NCBI GenBank assembly: GCA_017615435.1
Contig: JAGAAF010000063.1
Coordinates: 51,487-115,486 of the forward strand
Direction of reading: 5' to 3'
Origin: Bacteroidales bacterium
GTDB lineage: Bacteria > Bacteroidota > Bacteroidia > Bacteroidales > UBA932
Length of the DNA: 64,000 nucleotides
The notes under the pieces are model-generated. The model did no database searches, was not told where the DNA came from, and saw only the letters and a list, made by a program, of their open reading frames with translations. The first letter of the stretch is position 1. The number at the start of each line of letters is the position of its first letter. Positions 42,163 to 51,105 of this stretch are shown one piece after another. The position numbers and the translations under genes were made by a program.

Positions 42163-43086
42163 ATGAAAAAATATCTGTTCGCGGCTCTTGCCGCTCTCGC
42201 AATTCTTGCGACATCTTGTGACAAAGACGAAAACGGCAATGTGAGCCAGTCTGAACTTCTCGGCACCTGGTATATGCCCGGCGAGGAATATCACCCGTCC
42301 ATCGTCACCTTCGAGAAAAATAGTAATTACACCTGGGAGTATGGTGGAATCACCGGTATGAAGGACACGGGAACCTACACCATCAGCGGTGATGTTATTA
42401 CCTTCAAGATTTCCACATTCTGGGAGATTGAGACCGATTGGGTAGACGGACATCCTGCAAATATCGGCGAGTGGAAAAAGGTCACCGACGAGCGCATCAA
42501 TGAACTGCCTCGCACCAGGACGGCCACTATCCACGTTCTCGCGAAGCCTCTTCTTATCTGGAGCGTAAAGAACGATTGGTTCTACGGCGGAGGAGATGAA
42601 GACGCCGCGTTCCTTATGTTTATGTCCTCCAACAAGGATGAAATGAAACTCGACAAACCCGTAACCGAGAGCGATCTCCAGGGCGAGTGGGAGTGTAAAG
42701 ACGATAACGGAAAACTCCAAGGACGCCTGATTGCGAAAGGTAATAAATTCACTGCCTATTCCCTTGGAACGGCTTACCACAGCGATGCGACAGGAACCGA
42801 TGAACCGACAATTCATTATTACGTAACCAAGGAAGTCGGCACCTTCTCTGTCAGCGGCAATGAGTTCACCGTCAATTACGAGACGATGTACAGTTCTGCC
42901 AAATATGAGTGGGTAGATGGCGTCTATAATATCGACTATGCTGAATTTGACGCAAACACCCTCGAAGCAAGCGAGTGGCTTACCGAGCAGCCGATGGGAT
43001 ATTCGGACGTCTATATCGTCTATCGCGACGGCGCCAACCTCTACTGGGGCTACGGCCGCGGTGGCGCCGCTTTCAAAAAGAAATAG
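42163..43086 (+). CDS. Lipocalin-like repeat lipoprotein
   Basis: A 307-residue lipoprotein, starting MKKYLFAALAALAILATSC with a lipobox Cys at 19. Two similar halves are apparent: SELLGTWYMPG...GTYTISGDVITFKI (about 33-85) and SDLQGEWECKD...GTFSVSGNEFTVNYE (about 170-240), the L-x-GxW...GxYxxxxxxI pattern of small lipocalin-like domains common in gut Bacteroidota lipoproteins. No catalytic residues are seen. Its function is unknown, and it probably sits on the outer membrane. It has its own promoter and a strong terminator, and so is a single-gene unit. Confidence 0.8.
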   Translation: MKKYLFAALAALAILATSCDKDENGNVSQSELLGTWYMPGEEYHPSIVTFEKNSNYTWEYGGITGMKDTGTYTISGDVITFKISTFWEIETDWVDGHPANIGEWKKVTDERINELPRTRTATIHVLAKPLLIWSVKNDWFYGGGDEDAAFLMFMSSNKDEMKLDKPVTESDLQGEWECKDDNGKLQGRLIAKGNKFTAYSLGTAYHSDATGTDEPTIHYYVTKEVGTFSVSGNEFTVNYETMYSSAKYEWVDGVYNIDYAEFDANTLEASEWLTEQPMGYSDVYIVYRDGANLYWGYGRGGAAFKKK

Positions 43087-43126
43087 TGCGTGGGAGGTAA
43101 CCTCCAGACACACAGCCAGTTAAACT

Positions 43127-43158
43127 AATTAGGTGTCCCGATTTTGGGACACCTAATT
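43127..43158 (+). terminator. Terminator of the lipoprotein gene
   Basis: AATTAGGTGTCCC (43127-43139) pairs perfectly with GGGACACCTAATT (43146-43158) around a six-base loop, 40 bases past the stop. A small palindrome GGAGGTAACCTCC (43093-43105) precedes it. Confidence 0.85.
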
Positions 43159-43246
43159 TATATAAATCGCTGACTACTAGCGACTTATCCCCAACGCAAA
43201 AAGGATGGTTGATAGTGCCTGAAGGCTGGTAGCGGCGTCAGCCGCC

Positions 43247-43339
43247 GTGGCGTCTAAGTGATTGATAATCAGCACAATCGTGAAACTCGACTCCTAAATT
43301 CTCGGAGCCGTGTTTTAGTAAGTTGCTGAAAATCAGGGA
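43247..43339. repeat. 93-bp dispersed repeat, copy B
   Basis: Gap-free partner of 967-1059 (about 67% identity by hand count). It lies in the 305-base gene-free stretch 43087-43391, which otherwise holds two terminators and a short segment (about 43165-43190) like the CTGACTAC part of the repeat. No coding region is supported in this gap. Confidence 0.55.
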
Positions 43340-43354
43340 CTTGTCCGCGTATGC

Positions 43355-43394
43355 CCACAAAAATAGCAGGCCAGTCGGCCTGCTATTTTTGTGG
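43355..43394 (-). terminator. Terminator of tRNA-Ala(GGC)
   Basis: CCACAAAAATAGCAGGCC (43355-43372) is perfectly complementary to 43377-43394, an 18-bp stem with a four-base loop. On the minus strand the stem begins with the last three tRNA bases. The AAAAATAGCAGGC core equals that of the tRNA-Ala(CGC) terminator. Confidence 0.85.
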
Positions 43395-43464
43395 AGCATA
43401 GGAGAATCGAACTCCTGACCTTTTGAATGCCATTCAAACGCTCTACCAACTGAGCTAATACCCC
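43392..43464 (-). tRNA. tRNA-Ala (anticodon GGC)
   Basis: A 73-base cloverleaf on the minus strand with the same acceptor (GGGGTAT/ATGCTCC, G3-U70 pair) and D-arm as the tRNA at 41474. The anticodon stem TTTGA/TCAAA encloses loop ATGGCAT, giving anticodon GGC, which reads GCC and GCU. Discriminator A, CCA not encoded. It is in opposite orientation to the CGC tRNA, so the two face each other. Confidence 0.93.
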
Positions 43465-43475
43465 ATTGCGGACTG

Positions 43476-43504
43476 CAAAGGTAATACAATTTTCGAAAAT
43501 ACAA
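43476..43504 (-). promoter_or_regulatory. Promoter of tRNA-Ala(GGC)
   Basis: On the minus strand: TTG (43504-43502), 18 bases, TACCTTTG (43483-43476), 11 bases before the tRNA. Good match to the Bacteroidota consensus. Confidence 0.65.
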
Positions 43505-43522
43505 GACCGCCAGGGCGAAAAA

Positions 43523-44602
43523 TTACTTCCACGCCTCGAAGGCGGAGAGCGAAGTATTCTTTTCGCAGACGTTTTCTATCGAGTCCGGAAGCCCCGGGAA
43601 CATATCGTAGCCGGTCCAGGCTTCAATCTGGTCCACGCTGACCGCGAAGTCGAAATAGAGTGTCTTCTTGAACTCTTTGTGTGGCAGCCAGAAGCCGATG
43701 GTCTGAGCGTCCGTGATAGCTCCGGCGGCGTTGCGCTTGACCTTCAGTACGGCCTTCCAGTAGTAGTTCGGCACGGGCAGGGTCTTTCCGTCGCGGGTAC
43801 TGACGATTTGCGAGACCTTCTCGCTCCCGCCCGCCTTGCGGAAAGCGGCGCCCGTGACGATGTATAGAGTGTCGCCAACGGGGACCATCCCGCGCACTCC
43901 CGCTTCGAGCTTGGCCCAGATGCCGCCGTTGAAGCCGTTCTGGATCTGCGGGGTCATATTGGTGCTGTAGTAGGTCTGCGCCATCATCTCGTCGTTGCCG
44001 TTGCGATCGGCGTTCGGGATTTGATGCCCGCGGGCGTAGTAATTCGAAGCGTATTCGACTCCGGTGAAGTTGACGCCGTAGCTGCCGCTGCTCACTTTCG
44101 TCTGCTTGTCGAGCGCCACGTCGGGGTCATAGGCCCACGTTTCCGTGCGTCCGGATCCGAGATGCGCCGCGCAGAGGGGGTAGGCCACCCAGTAGGAAGC
44201 GTAGACCGACGGGTCGTAGAGCATAGTGTAGTTGCGCTGGCGCCGGCCGCCCATCGTTGCCCAGTGCGTCAGACCGTCGTTCCCTCCGGCGGGCAGCTCC
44301 AGCCAGCGCGGATTCGGCACCTTCTGCTTGGGTGCGCCCGTTGCTTTCGGAGTCTCTGGCTCCGGTTGAACGGCTGTGACCGCGCCGGCTGCTTCGCCCG
44401 CCGCCACCGTGGCCTCCGCCTGCTTGCCGATCTTGACTCCCCACTCGCCCTCGACGCGCTCCACCTCGGCCCTGACCGGCTCCGGCCACTTTTCTCGCGG
44501 CACGGCATAGAGATAAATCACCGCCGCGATTACCAGCAGAACAATTATGATTATCGCCGCCTTCGACGGCTTTTGCTGCTTTTTGGATTTCTTCTTCGCC
44601 AT
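43523..44602 (-). CDS. Membrane-anchored DNA/RNA non-specific endonuclease
   Basis: About 359 residues. A Lys-rich start (MAKKKSKKQQKPSK) is followed by one transmembrane helix (AAIIIIVLLVIAAVIYLYAV), a low-complexity Ala/Glu/Pro linker and a NUC1-type nuclease domain (about 105-355). The active-site motif is YYARGHQIPNADR (the DRGH motif with Ala for Asp) near residue 203, with NMTPQIQNGFNGGIWAKLE carrying the metal-binding Asn. Topology would place the nuclease outside the inner membrane, where it could degrade DNA for nutrition or defence. An ATG seven codons upstream (44621-44623) is an alternative start. Confidence 0.88.
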   Translation of the reverse strand: MAKKKSKKQQKPSKAAIIIIVLLVIAAVIYLYAVPREKWPEPVRAEVERVEGEWGVKIGKQAEATVAAGEAAGAVTAVQPEPETPKATGAPKQKVPNPRWLELPAGGNDGLTHWATMGGRRQRNYTMLYDPSVYASYWVAYPLCAAHLGSGRTETWAYDPDVALDKQTKVSSGSYGVNFTGVEYASNYYARGHQIPNADRNGNDEMMAQTYYSTNMTPQIQNGFNGGIWAKLEAGVRGMVPVGDTLYIVTGAAFRKAGGSEKVSQIVSTRDGKTLPVPNYYWKAVLKVKRNAAGAITDAQTIGFWLPHKEFKKTLYFDFAVSVDQIEAWTGYDMFPGLPDSIENVCEKNTSLSAFEAWK

Positions 44603-44636
44603 AACTACCGCCAATTTACTCATTTTTCCTCATTTG

Positions 44637-44789
44637 GGCGCCAAAAAGTCGCTTTTGGGCGCGGATGGGCGAGAGAAGTGGGAATCTGGCGCCGAATAGT
44701 GCGATTATGGCGCCGATTAGGGGAATAATGGGGCGTCTGGCGCTAAAATGGCTCGTTATGGCGCCAATTTGGTGAAAAAATGCTAAATT
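44637..44789. repeat. Three degenerate 51-bp tandem units between nuclease and aspS
   Basis: GGCGC(C) cores occur at 44637, 44658, 44688, 44709, 44739 and 44760, a strict alternation of 21 and 30 bases, so the unit is 51 bp repeated three times. Units share the cores and a partly conserved spacing sequence (around 60% between units 1 and 2 by eye). The third unit runs into the aspS promoter. The region separates two divergent genes. Confidence 0.6.
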
Positions 44790-44791
44790 TG
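44784..44791 (+). promoter_or_regulatory. -7 promoter element of aspS
   Basis: TAAATTTG matches TAnnTTTG, 29 bases before the aspS start. The -33 region is occupied by the last GGCGCC core of the tandem repeat and is not a clear TTTG. Confidence 0.55.
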
Positions 44792-44819
44792 GGCTGCCGG
44801 AAAAAGACAATAATAATAT

Positions 44820-46589
44820 ATGTACAGATCCAACACTTGCGGCGAGTTGAGGCTCTCCGACAAAGGTAAAACAGTTACCCTCGCGGGATGGGTTCAGAAA
44901 TCCCGCAAACTTGGAGGTATGACCTTCATCGACCTCCGCGACCGTTATGGAATCACCCAGCTCGTAATCGACGGCGCAGCCGACCCTGCACTCGTGGAAA
45001 CAGCCGAATCGCTCGGCCGCGAGTTTGTCATACAGGCCACAGGCGAAGTGCTTGAGCGCCAGAGCAAAAACCCTAAGATTCCCACGGGCGAAATCGAGAT
45101 CAAAGTCGAAAAAATCAACATACTGAACAAATCCGTCACTCCTCCTTTCACCATCGAGGAGAACAGCGACGGCGGAGAGGACCTGCGCGCGAAATACCGC
45201 TACCTTGACCTTCGTCGCCCGCCGCTTCAGCGCGCACTGGCTCTCCGCCATCGCCTAGCGCAGGAGATCCGCACTTACCTCGACGGAGAGGGCTTTATGG
45301 AGATCGAGACCCCTTACCTCATCAAGTCGACGCCTGAAGGAGCGCGCGACTTCGTGGTGCCTTCACGTATGAACCCCGGACAGTTCTACGCCCTTCCTCA
45401 GAGCCCCCAGACCTTCAAGCAGCTCCTGATGGTTGCCGGTTACGACCGCTACTTCCAGATCGTGCGCTGCTTCCGCGACGAAGACCTTCGCGCGGACCGT
45501 CAGCCCGAGTTCACACAGATCGACTGCGAGATGAGCTTCGTGGAGCAGGAGGACGTCCTCAAGACCTTCGAAGGAATGATGCGCGCTATGTTCAAGAACG
45601 CAGTGGGCGTGGATATTCCCAACCCCCTGCCGCGAATGAGCTGGTACGACGCTATGGACAACTATGGCTCCGACAAACCGGATATCCGCTTCGGAATGAA
45701 GATACACGAAATCAGCGATCTCGTCAAGGGCCAGAACTTCAGTGTCTTCGACAGCGCTGAATACATAGGCGCAATCAACGTCGAGGGCTGTGCGGAGTAC
45801 ACACGCAAGCAGCTCGACGAACTCACCGAATGGGTCAAGCGCCCGCAGGTGGGAGCGAAGGGCCTGGTGTATATCAAGCTCAACCCGGACGGCACCGTCA
45901 AGTCCAGCGTGGATAAATTCTACACCCCCGAGCAGCTCCAGAAGGTTGCCGATGCGCTCGAAGCAAAGACCGGAGACCTTATCCTCGTGCTCTGCGGTCC
46001 GAAGCGCAAGACCCAGACCCAGCTCGGTGTGCTGCGTATCGAGATGGGTAACCGTCTCGGCCTTCGCGACCCTCACGTCTTCGCACCTCTGTGGATCGTG
46101 GACTTCCCTCTGCTCGAATGGAGCGAGGAAGACGGCCGCTTCTACGCGATGCACCACCCGTTCACCGCGCCGAAGCCCGAGCACGAGAAATGGTTCTACT
46201 CAGATAAGAAGGAGGACCTCGAGCGCGTCTGCGCCAATGCCTACGACTTCGTGCTCAACGGCTCCGAGCTCGGCGGCGGCAGCATCCGTATCCATAACGC
46301 CGATATGCAGAAGCGTATGTTCGAAGTTCTCGGCATCGGCCCCGAGGAAGCGGAATACAAGTTCGGCTTCATCATCCACGCCTTCCAATACGGCGCTCCG
46401 CCCCACGGAGGACTGGCGTTCGGTTTCGACCGAGTCTGCGCACTGTTCGGCGGGCAGGAGACCATTCGCGACTACATCGCGTTCCCGAAGAACAACCAGG
46501 GCCGCGACGTGATGATCGACTCCCCGAGCAAGATCGACCAGGTGCAGATGGACGAACTGTTCCTCGCCAGCACGGTTAAAGAAGACTAA
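44820..46589 (+). CDS. aspS: Aspartate--tRNA ligase
   Basis: Charges tRNA-Asp. 589 residues, bacterial type with the GAD insertion. Anticodon-binding OB-fold at the N-terminus ([35 protein letters not shown]), motif 2 with [20 protein letters not shown] and [11 protein letters not shown], the flipping-loop [11 protein letters not shown], and motif 3 [16 protein letters not shown] near the C-terminus. Its stop overlaps the murB start by one base. The first of a plus-strand run aspS-murB-murA-DUF456-hydrolase. Confidence 0.97.
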   Translation: MYRSNTCGELRLSDKGKTVTLAGWVQKSRKLGGMTFIDLRDRYGITQLVIDGAADPALVETAESLGREFVIQATGEVLERQSKNPKIPTGEIEIKVEKINILNKSVTPPFTIEENSDGGEDLRAKYRYLDLRRPPLQRALALRHRLAQEIRTYLDGEGFMEIETPYLIKSTPEGARDFVVPSRMNPGQFYALPQSPQTFKQLLMVAGYDRYFQIVRCFRDEDLRADRQPEFTQIDCEMSFVEQEDVLKTFEGMMRAMFKNAVGVDIPNPLPRMSWYDAMDNYGSDKPDIRFGMKIHEISDLVKGQNFSVFDSAEYIGAINVEGCAEYTRKQLDELTEWVKRPQVGAKGLVYIKLNPDGTVKSSVDKFYTPEQLQKVADALEAKTGDLILVLCGPKRKTQTQLGVLRIEMGNRLGLRDPHVFAPLWIVDFPLLEWSEEDGRFYAMHHPFTAPKPEHEKWFYSDKKEDLERVCANAYDFVLNGSELGGGSIRIHNADMQKRMFEVLGIGPEEAEYKFGFIIHAFQYGAPPHGGLAFGFDRVCALFGGQETIRDYIAFPKNNQGRDVMIDSPSKIDQVQMDELFLASTVKED

Positions 46590-47602
46590 TGATAAGAAGG
46601 TCCGACAATCACGATCTCAGCGTGCAGAACACTTTCCGGATGAAGGTGTCCTGCGCCTGCTATATCGAGTACGACACCATCGAGGACCTCAAATCGCTTG
46701 ATTTTGACTCTCTGCCCAAGCCCATAATGAGCATAGGCGAGGGTTCTAATCTGCTTTTCACCAAGGATTTCGAAGGCACGGTCCTCCGCTCCTGCATCGA
46801 TTACATCAAGTACTTCGACGCCGGCGCGGACAAGGTGCCGCTAGCCGTTGGTTCGGGAGTGAAATGGGACGACCTCGTGGCGAAGACCTGCGCGGACGGG
46901 ATGTGGGGTATGGAGAATCTCTCTCTGATTCCCGGCACCGTGGGTGCGGCGGCAGTGCAGAATATTGGCGCCTATGGCGTGGAGGCGAAGGATATTATCG
47001 CCGGCGTCACCTGTTTCGACCTGCAAACGCGCGACAAAACGGCCTTCAAGGTCCACGAGCTTCGCTATGGCTACCGCGATTCTCTGTTCAAGGACCCGGA
47101 ATTCAAGGGCCGCTACATAATCACGGGCGTGCTCTTCTCGCTCAGCCGTGTGCCCGCTCCGAAGATCGAATACGGCGCGCTGAAGAAGATTTTCGACGGC
47201 CGTCAGCCGGCAACGCCTATGGAGGTGCGCGAGGAGATCATACGCATACGCCGCGAAAAACTCCCGGATCCGGAAGAGATCGGCAGCGCCGGCAGCTTCT
47301 TCAAGAATCCGGTCGTAAGCGCCGCGCAGTTCGCGCAGATCGCCCAGGGCTACGACACCGTGCCGCACTTCGTGCTCGAAGGCGGATTCGTGAAGGTGCC
47401 GGCGGCCTGGATGATAGAGCAGTGCGGTTTCAAGGGCGTCAGACGTGGAGGCGCGGCCGTCTACGAAAAGCAGCCGCTCGTAATAGTGAACGCCAGCGGT
47501 TCAGCGAGCCCGGACGAGATCGTCGCGCTGGAACAGGAGGTTATCGACGCCGTACGGAAAAAGTTCGGCGTGGAGCTGCACCCCGAAGTAGAACATATCT
47601 AA
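46589..47602 (+). CDS. murB: UDP-N-acetylenolpyruvoylglucosamine reductase
   Basis: Reduces the enolpyruvyl group to lactyl, making UDP-MurNAc for peptidoglycan; FAD/NADPH enzyme. 337 residues, E. coli-like type I. FAD motifs GEGSNLLFTKDFEGTVL and GSGVKWDDLV; substrate segments LSLIPGTVGAAAVQNIGAYG and YRDSLFK; catalytic Ser in GSAGSFFKNPVV near residue 233. It lies just ahead of murA, so two consecutive steps of the pathway are adjacent. Confidence 0.96.
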   Translation: MIRRSDNHDLSVQNTFRMKVSCACYIEYDTIEDLKSLDFDSLPKPIMSIGEGSNLLFTKDFEGTVLRSCIDYIKYFDAGADKVPLAVGSGVKWDDLVAKTCADGMWGMENLSLIPGTVGAAAVQNIGAYGVEAKDIIAGVTCFDLQTRDKTAFKVHELRYGYRDSLFKDPEFKGRYIITGVLFSLSRVPAPKIEYGALKKIFDGRQPATPMEVREEIIRIRREKLPDPEEIGSAGSFFKNPVVSAAQFAQIAQGYDTVPHFVLEGGFVKVPAAWMIEQCGFKGVRRGGAAVYEKQPLVIVNASGSASPDEIVALEQEVIDAVRKKFGVELHPEVEHI

Positions 47603-47614
47603 CCACACGCAATA

Positions 47615-48922
47615 ATGAGTTCGTTCATCATCGAAGGAGGCCGTAAACTCAGCGGCTCAATCACACCCCAGGGAGCGAAAAACGAAGCGCTCGAGGTGCT
47701 CAGCGCGGTGCTTCTCACCGCCGAGCCCGTCAGGATGTCCAATGTGCCGGAAATACTCGACACACTCAACCTCATCGACCTTCTGAAGGGGATGGGCGTG
47801 GAGGTCACCCGCCACGCAAAAGGCGAGTACACCTTCAAGGCCGCAAACATCGACCTGGAGTATATCCGAAGCCAGGAGTTTGTTAAGAAGTGCGCGGCCC
47901 TCAGGGGCTCCGTGATGATTTCGGGACCGCTGCTCGCCCGCTACGGCGAAGCCTACTTCCCGAAACCCGGCGGAGACAAGATCGGCCGCCGCAGGATAGA
48001 CACGCATATCGAAGGTTTCGTGAAGCTTGGCGCCTCTTATGTCTACGACTCCGCTGTGAAGGCTTACCATCTTATCGCCCCCAAGGGTTTGAGCGGCAGC
48101 TATATGCTTCTGGACGAAGCTTCCGTGACCGGTACGGCAAATATCGTGATGGCAGCAACCCTCGCGCGCGGCACGACCACCATCTACAACGCGGCCTGCG
48201 AGCCGTACGTGCAGCAACTCAGCAAGATGCTGGTCGCGATGGGCGCGCACATAGAGGGCATAGGCTCGAACCTCATCACCGTCAAGGGTGTGGAGAAGCT
48301 CGGCGGCGCGAACCACGTGATACTGCCCGATATGATCGAGGTCGGCTCTTTCATAGGCCTGGCCGCTATCACTCGCAGCTCGCTGACCATCAAGAACGTC
48401 CATTACGACGAACTAGGCATCATCCCGGAGAGCTTCCGCAGGTTGGGAGTTAAGCTCGAACAGAGGGGCGACGACATCTACATCCCCGCACAGGAGTCCT
48501 ATGTCATCGATTCGTTCATCGACGGCTCCATTATGACCATCGCCGACGCACCGTGGCCGGGACTCACCCCGGACCTTCTGTCCGTGATGCTCGTCGTGGC
48601 CACCCAGTGCAAGGGCTCGGTCCTCATCCACCAGAAGATGTTCGAGAGCCGTCTGTTCTTCACCGATAAACTGATCGATATGGGCGCGCAGATCATTCTC
48701 TGCGACCCTCACCGCGCGGTCGTCATCGGCCACGACCACAACTTCAGTCTCCGCGCCGGGCGTATGACTTCGCCTGATATCCGTGCCGGTATCGCAATGC
48801 TTCTTGCCGCTCTGTCCGCGAAGGGAACATCAGAGATAGAGAACATCGAGCAGATCGACAGGGGTTACGAAGCCATCGACGAACGCCTCAACGCACTCGG
48901 AGCAAATATCAAGAGAAAATGA
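47615..48922 (+). CDS. murA: UDP-N-acetylglucosamine 1-carboxyvinyltransferase (Cys-to-Asp type)
   Basis: Adds enolpyruvate from PEP to UDP-GlcNAc, the first step of peptidoglycan synthesis. 435 residues. Lys22-Asn23 (QGAKNEALEVLSAVL) match the active site. The loop reads KPGGDKIGRRRIDTH, with Asp121 where fosfomycin-sensitive enzymes have the catalytic Cys (Cys115 in E. coli). Asp at this place gives intrinsic fosfomycin resistance in mycobacteria and chlamydiae, and I recall the same PGGDKIGRRR form in Bacteroides. It follows murB by 12 bases and overlaps the DUF456 gene by four. Confidence 0.96.
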   Translation: MSSFIIEGGRKLSGSITPQGAKNEALEVLSAVLLTAEPVRMSNVPEILDTLNLIDLLKGMGVEVTRHAKGEYTFKAANIDLEYIRSQEFVKKCAALRGSVMISGPLLARYGEAYFPKPGGDKIGRRRIDTHIEGFVKLGASYVYDSAVKAYHLIAPKGLSGSYMLLDEASVTGTANIVMAATLARGTTTIYNAACEPYVQQLSKMLVAMGAHIEGIGSNLITVKGVEKLGGANHVILPDMIEVGSFIGLAAITRSSLTIKNVHYDELGIIPESFRRLGVKLEQRGDDIYIPAQESYVIDSFIDGSIMTIADAPWPGLTPDLLSVMLVVATQCKGSVLIHQKMFESRLFFTDKLIDMGAQIILCDPHRAVVIGHDHNFSLRAGRMTSPDIRAGIAMLLAALSAKGTSEIENIEQIDRGYEAIDERLNALGANIKRK

Positions 48923-49398
48923 CAGCATTGGAGATATTCGCCGTCATCCTCGCGGTGATCGGCATTATAGGCAGTATTGTGCCCGGTATTCCCGGGCCTC
49001 CGCTCAGTTGGATAGGCCTTTTCCTGTTGTATCTGGCGAAGGTGCCGGATGACCCCGTTTCGACTACCACTTTGATAATCTTTCTGGTAGTCGCGACAGT
49101 GGTAACCGTTTTGGATTACGTTCTGCCGCCGACCCTGACGCGCGCGATGGGAGGCCATATGGCGGCATCCATCGGCGCTGTGGTCGGCCTCTTCGCCGGA
49201 ATGTTCCTCACTCCCATCGGAATGATCCTGGGCAGCATCCTGGGGGCGTTCATAGGCGAGATGGTTGTCGAGAACCGCGGCTTCTGGGAGTCTCTCAAGG
49301 CCTCGATCGGGGCATTCTTCGGTTTTATACTCACCACCGGAGCGAAACTTATCGTCTGCGGCTGGATGTTTTTCATAATCATTAAGCATATCATATGA
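48919..49398 (+). CDS. DUF456 family membrane protein
   Basis: A 159-residue integral membrane protein of unknown function with about four hydrophobic segments. The first holds AVIGIIGSIVPGIPGPPLSWIG, and later ones are Gly-rich (GAVVGLFAGMFLTPIGMILG SILGAFIGEMVVE in two pieces), typical of DUF456. It overlaps murA and the next gene by four bases each, so it is likely expressed with cell-wall synthesis genes, but a direct link to the wall is inference. Confidence 0.88.
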   Translation: MTALEIFAVILAVIGIIGSIVPGIPGPPLSWIGLFLLYLAKVPDDPVSTTTLIIFLVVATVVTVLDYVLPPTLTRAMGGHMAASIGAVVGLFAGMFLTPIGMILGSILGAFIGEMVVENRGFWESLKASIGAFFGFILTTGAKLIVCGWMFFIIIKHII

Positions 49399-50264
49399 GA
49401 AACCCGCTTGCCATTCCCTGGAAGATTGTTCTTCTGTGCGCTGTAGTCGTTTCGATTATTACTGGCGTCGAGATTTATCTACGCCCGGCGCCGCTGCTGC
49501 CAGAGCTCACTTACACCGAGACCATCGACGGTGCGGCAGGCGAGTTGGTCGGCGACATCCAGCGTCCGGCCGTGCAGGCGCGCAAGGTGCCCGTGGTCAT
49601 AATCTGCCACGGCCTTACCGGCTGGCGTTCGGAGAAGCACAATATGGCGGTCAACGATTCGCTGCTGGCCCACGGCTATGCGACCGTGCGCTTCGATTTC
49701 AACGGCCACGGTGAGTCCGAGGGTCCGTTCAGCGGTATGACCATAGCTAACGAGCTTGAGGATCTGCACCGCATCTACGACTATGTAGCCGGGCTGAAGT
49801 GGGTGGACAAGCGCCGCATCGCCGTGGCCGGGCACTCGCAGGGCGGCTTCGTTGCGGGAGTGTTCGCGGGTGATATGGGCGCCTCGAAGGTTAAGTGCGC
49901 CGTCCTGCTCGCCCCGGCCGCCTGCATCCACGTGGATGCTGTGAACGGACTCTTCTTCGACGAGCCGGCAAACATTGACGAGTTGGGCGATTCAACCTTC
50001 TTCTGGGGCCACTGGTTCGGCAAGGAGTACTTCAAGGCCGCGCGCGACATCGATGTCTATGCACGGACCGCTGCCTACAAAGGCCCGGTGCTTATTGTTC
50101 AGGGCGACGCAGATATGCCCAACCTCTTCAGGGATTCGAAGAAATATCCTGAGTATTTGAAGAATTGCCGGTATGTGGAACTCCCCGGCTTGACGCACTG
50201 CTATGTGGAGAACTACGCCCTCCCGGCCGAGATTACGCTGGAGTTTATTCAGCAGAATCTGTAA
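49395..50264 (+). CDS. Alpha/beta hydrolase
   Basis: A 289-residue serine hydrolase of the alpha/beta fold, with an N-terminal signal-anchor helix (IVLLCAVVVSIITGVEIYL). Oxyanion region ICHGLTGWRSEKHNMA, nucleophile elbow VAGHSQGGFVAG (Ser near 152), acid in VQGDADMPNLF and His in LPGLTHCY. The RFDFNGHGESEG segment places it among acyl esterase and peptidase-like S9/BAAT relatives. Substrate unknown. It ends by overlapping the convergent dapF gene by 20 bases. Confidence 0.87.
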   Translation: MRNPLAIPWKIVLLCAVVVSIITGVEIYLRPAPLLPELTYTETIDGAAGELVGDIQRPAVQARKVPVVIICHGLTGWRSEKHNMAVNDSLLAHGYATVRFDFNGHGESEGPFSGMTIANELEDLHRIYDYVAGLKWVDKRRIAVAGHSQGGFVAGVFAGDMGASKVKCAVLLAPAACIHVDAVNGLFFDEPANIDELGDSTFFWGHWFGKEYFKAARDIDVYARTAAYKGPVLIVQGDADMPNLFRDSKKYPEYLKNCRYVELPGLTHCYVENYALPAEITLEFIQQNL

Positions 50265-51105
50265 TTTCTTTCCCGTACATTTTGGCGGGGCCGGTGAGGT
50301 AGACTGAGGTGAAGCCGGTGACGCGACCGTTCTCCAGGGTGGGGCGGAATTCGACCTGGAGGTCGTCTTCGCGTGCGCGAACGTTCACGATGACGCGGCC
50401 GTCGGCAGTTTCGGTGTACGGGGCCGACTGCCCCGGGTTGAGGGCGGCCATAAAAGCGCCGAGCGGGGATATGCCCGACAACCACGAGGCTATAGCGGAG
50501 GCCGTGATTCCTGTCCCGCACGCTAGCGTTTCTCCTTCCACGCCTTTTTCGAACGTACGTACAACCAGGCGGCCGGGTTCCAACTTCACGAAGTTGGCGT
50601 TTGCGCCGACGGGAGCGAAGACGGGATCCCAGCGGTAGCGTCGACCCTCGGAGTCCACGTCCAAGCCTTCCACTTCGGGAACGAACTTCACGAAATGCCG
50701 TGTTCCCGTGTTCACGAACCACCCGTCCAGTTCGGGACGGAATTCGCTGACATCGATCATCCGGATACGCACGGTCTTCACGACTCCGTCGTCGGCCAGT
50801 ATCTCTCCCGTGTGCGGCCCGTCGCCGGCTTTGAAGCGATAGACTTTTCCATCGGCGGGTTTGAAGCCCAGGTAATCGGCAAAAGCCACAATGCAGCGTC
50901 CGCCATTTCCGCACATCATTCCGCCCGTGGCGTCCGGATTGAAGAACTCCATCTCGAAATCCCACTCTTTCGACTGATGAATTATCATCAGGCCATCGGT
51001 GTGATACCTGGCGCAGAGGCCCTTGATATCCACCTCCCCGGCGACCTCGCGGCCGTCGAGAACCACAAAAGTATTTCCGGCTCCGGAGTAAAGATAGTGT
51101 GTCAT
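50245..51105 (-). CDS. dapF: Diaminopimelate epimerase
   Basis: Converts LL- to meso-diaminopimelate for peptidoglycan and lysine. 286 residues. Two catalytic Cys: GGMMCGNGGRCIVAF near residue 72 and GETLACGTGITASAI near 206. Last gene of the eleven-gene run, overlapping the aminotransferase by four bases. Confidence 0.96.
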   Translation of the reverse strand: MTHYLYSGAGNTFVVLDGREVAGEVDIKGLCARYHTDGLMIIHQSKEWDFEMEFFNPDATGGMMCGNGGRCIVAFADYLGFKPADGKVYRFKAGDGPHTGEILADDGVVKTVRIRMIDVSEFRPELDGWFVNTGTRHFVKFVPEVEGLDVDSEGRRYRWDPVFAPVGANANFVKLEPGRLVVRTFEKGVEGETLACGTGITASAIASWLSGISPLGAFMAALNPGQSAPYTETADGRVIVNVRAREDDLQVEFRPTLENGRVTGFTSVYLTGPAKMYGKEITDSAE

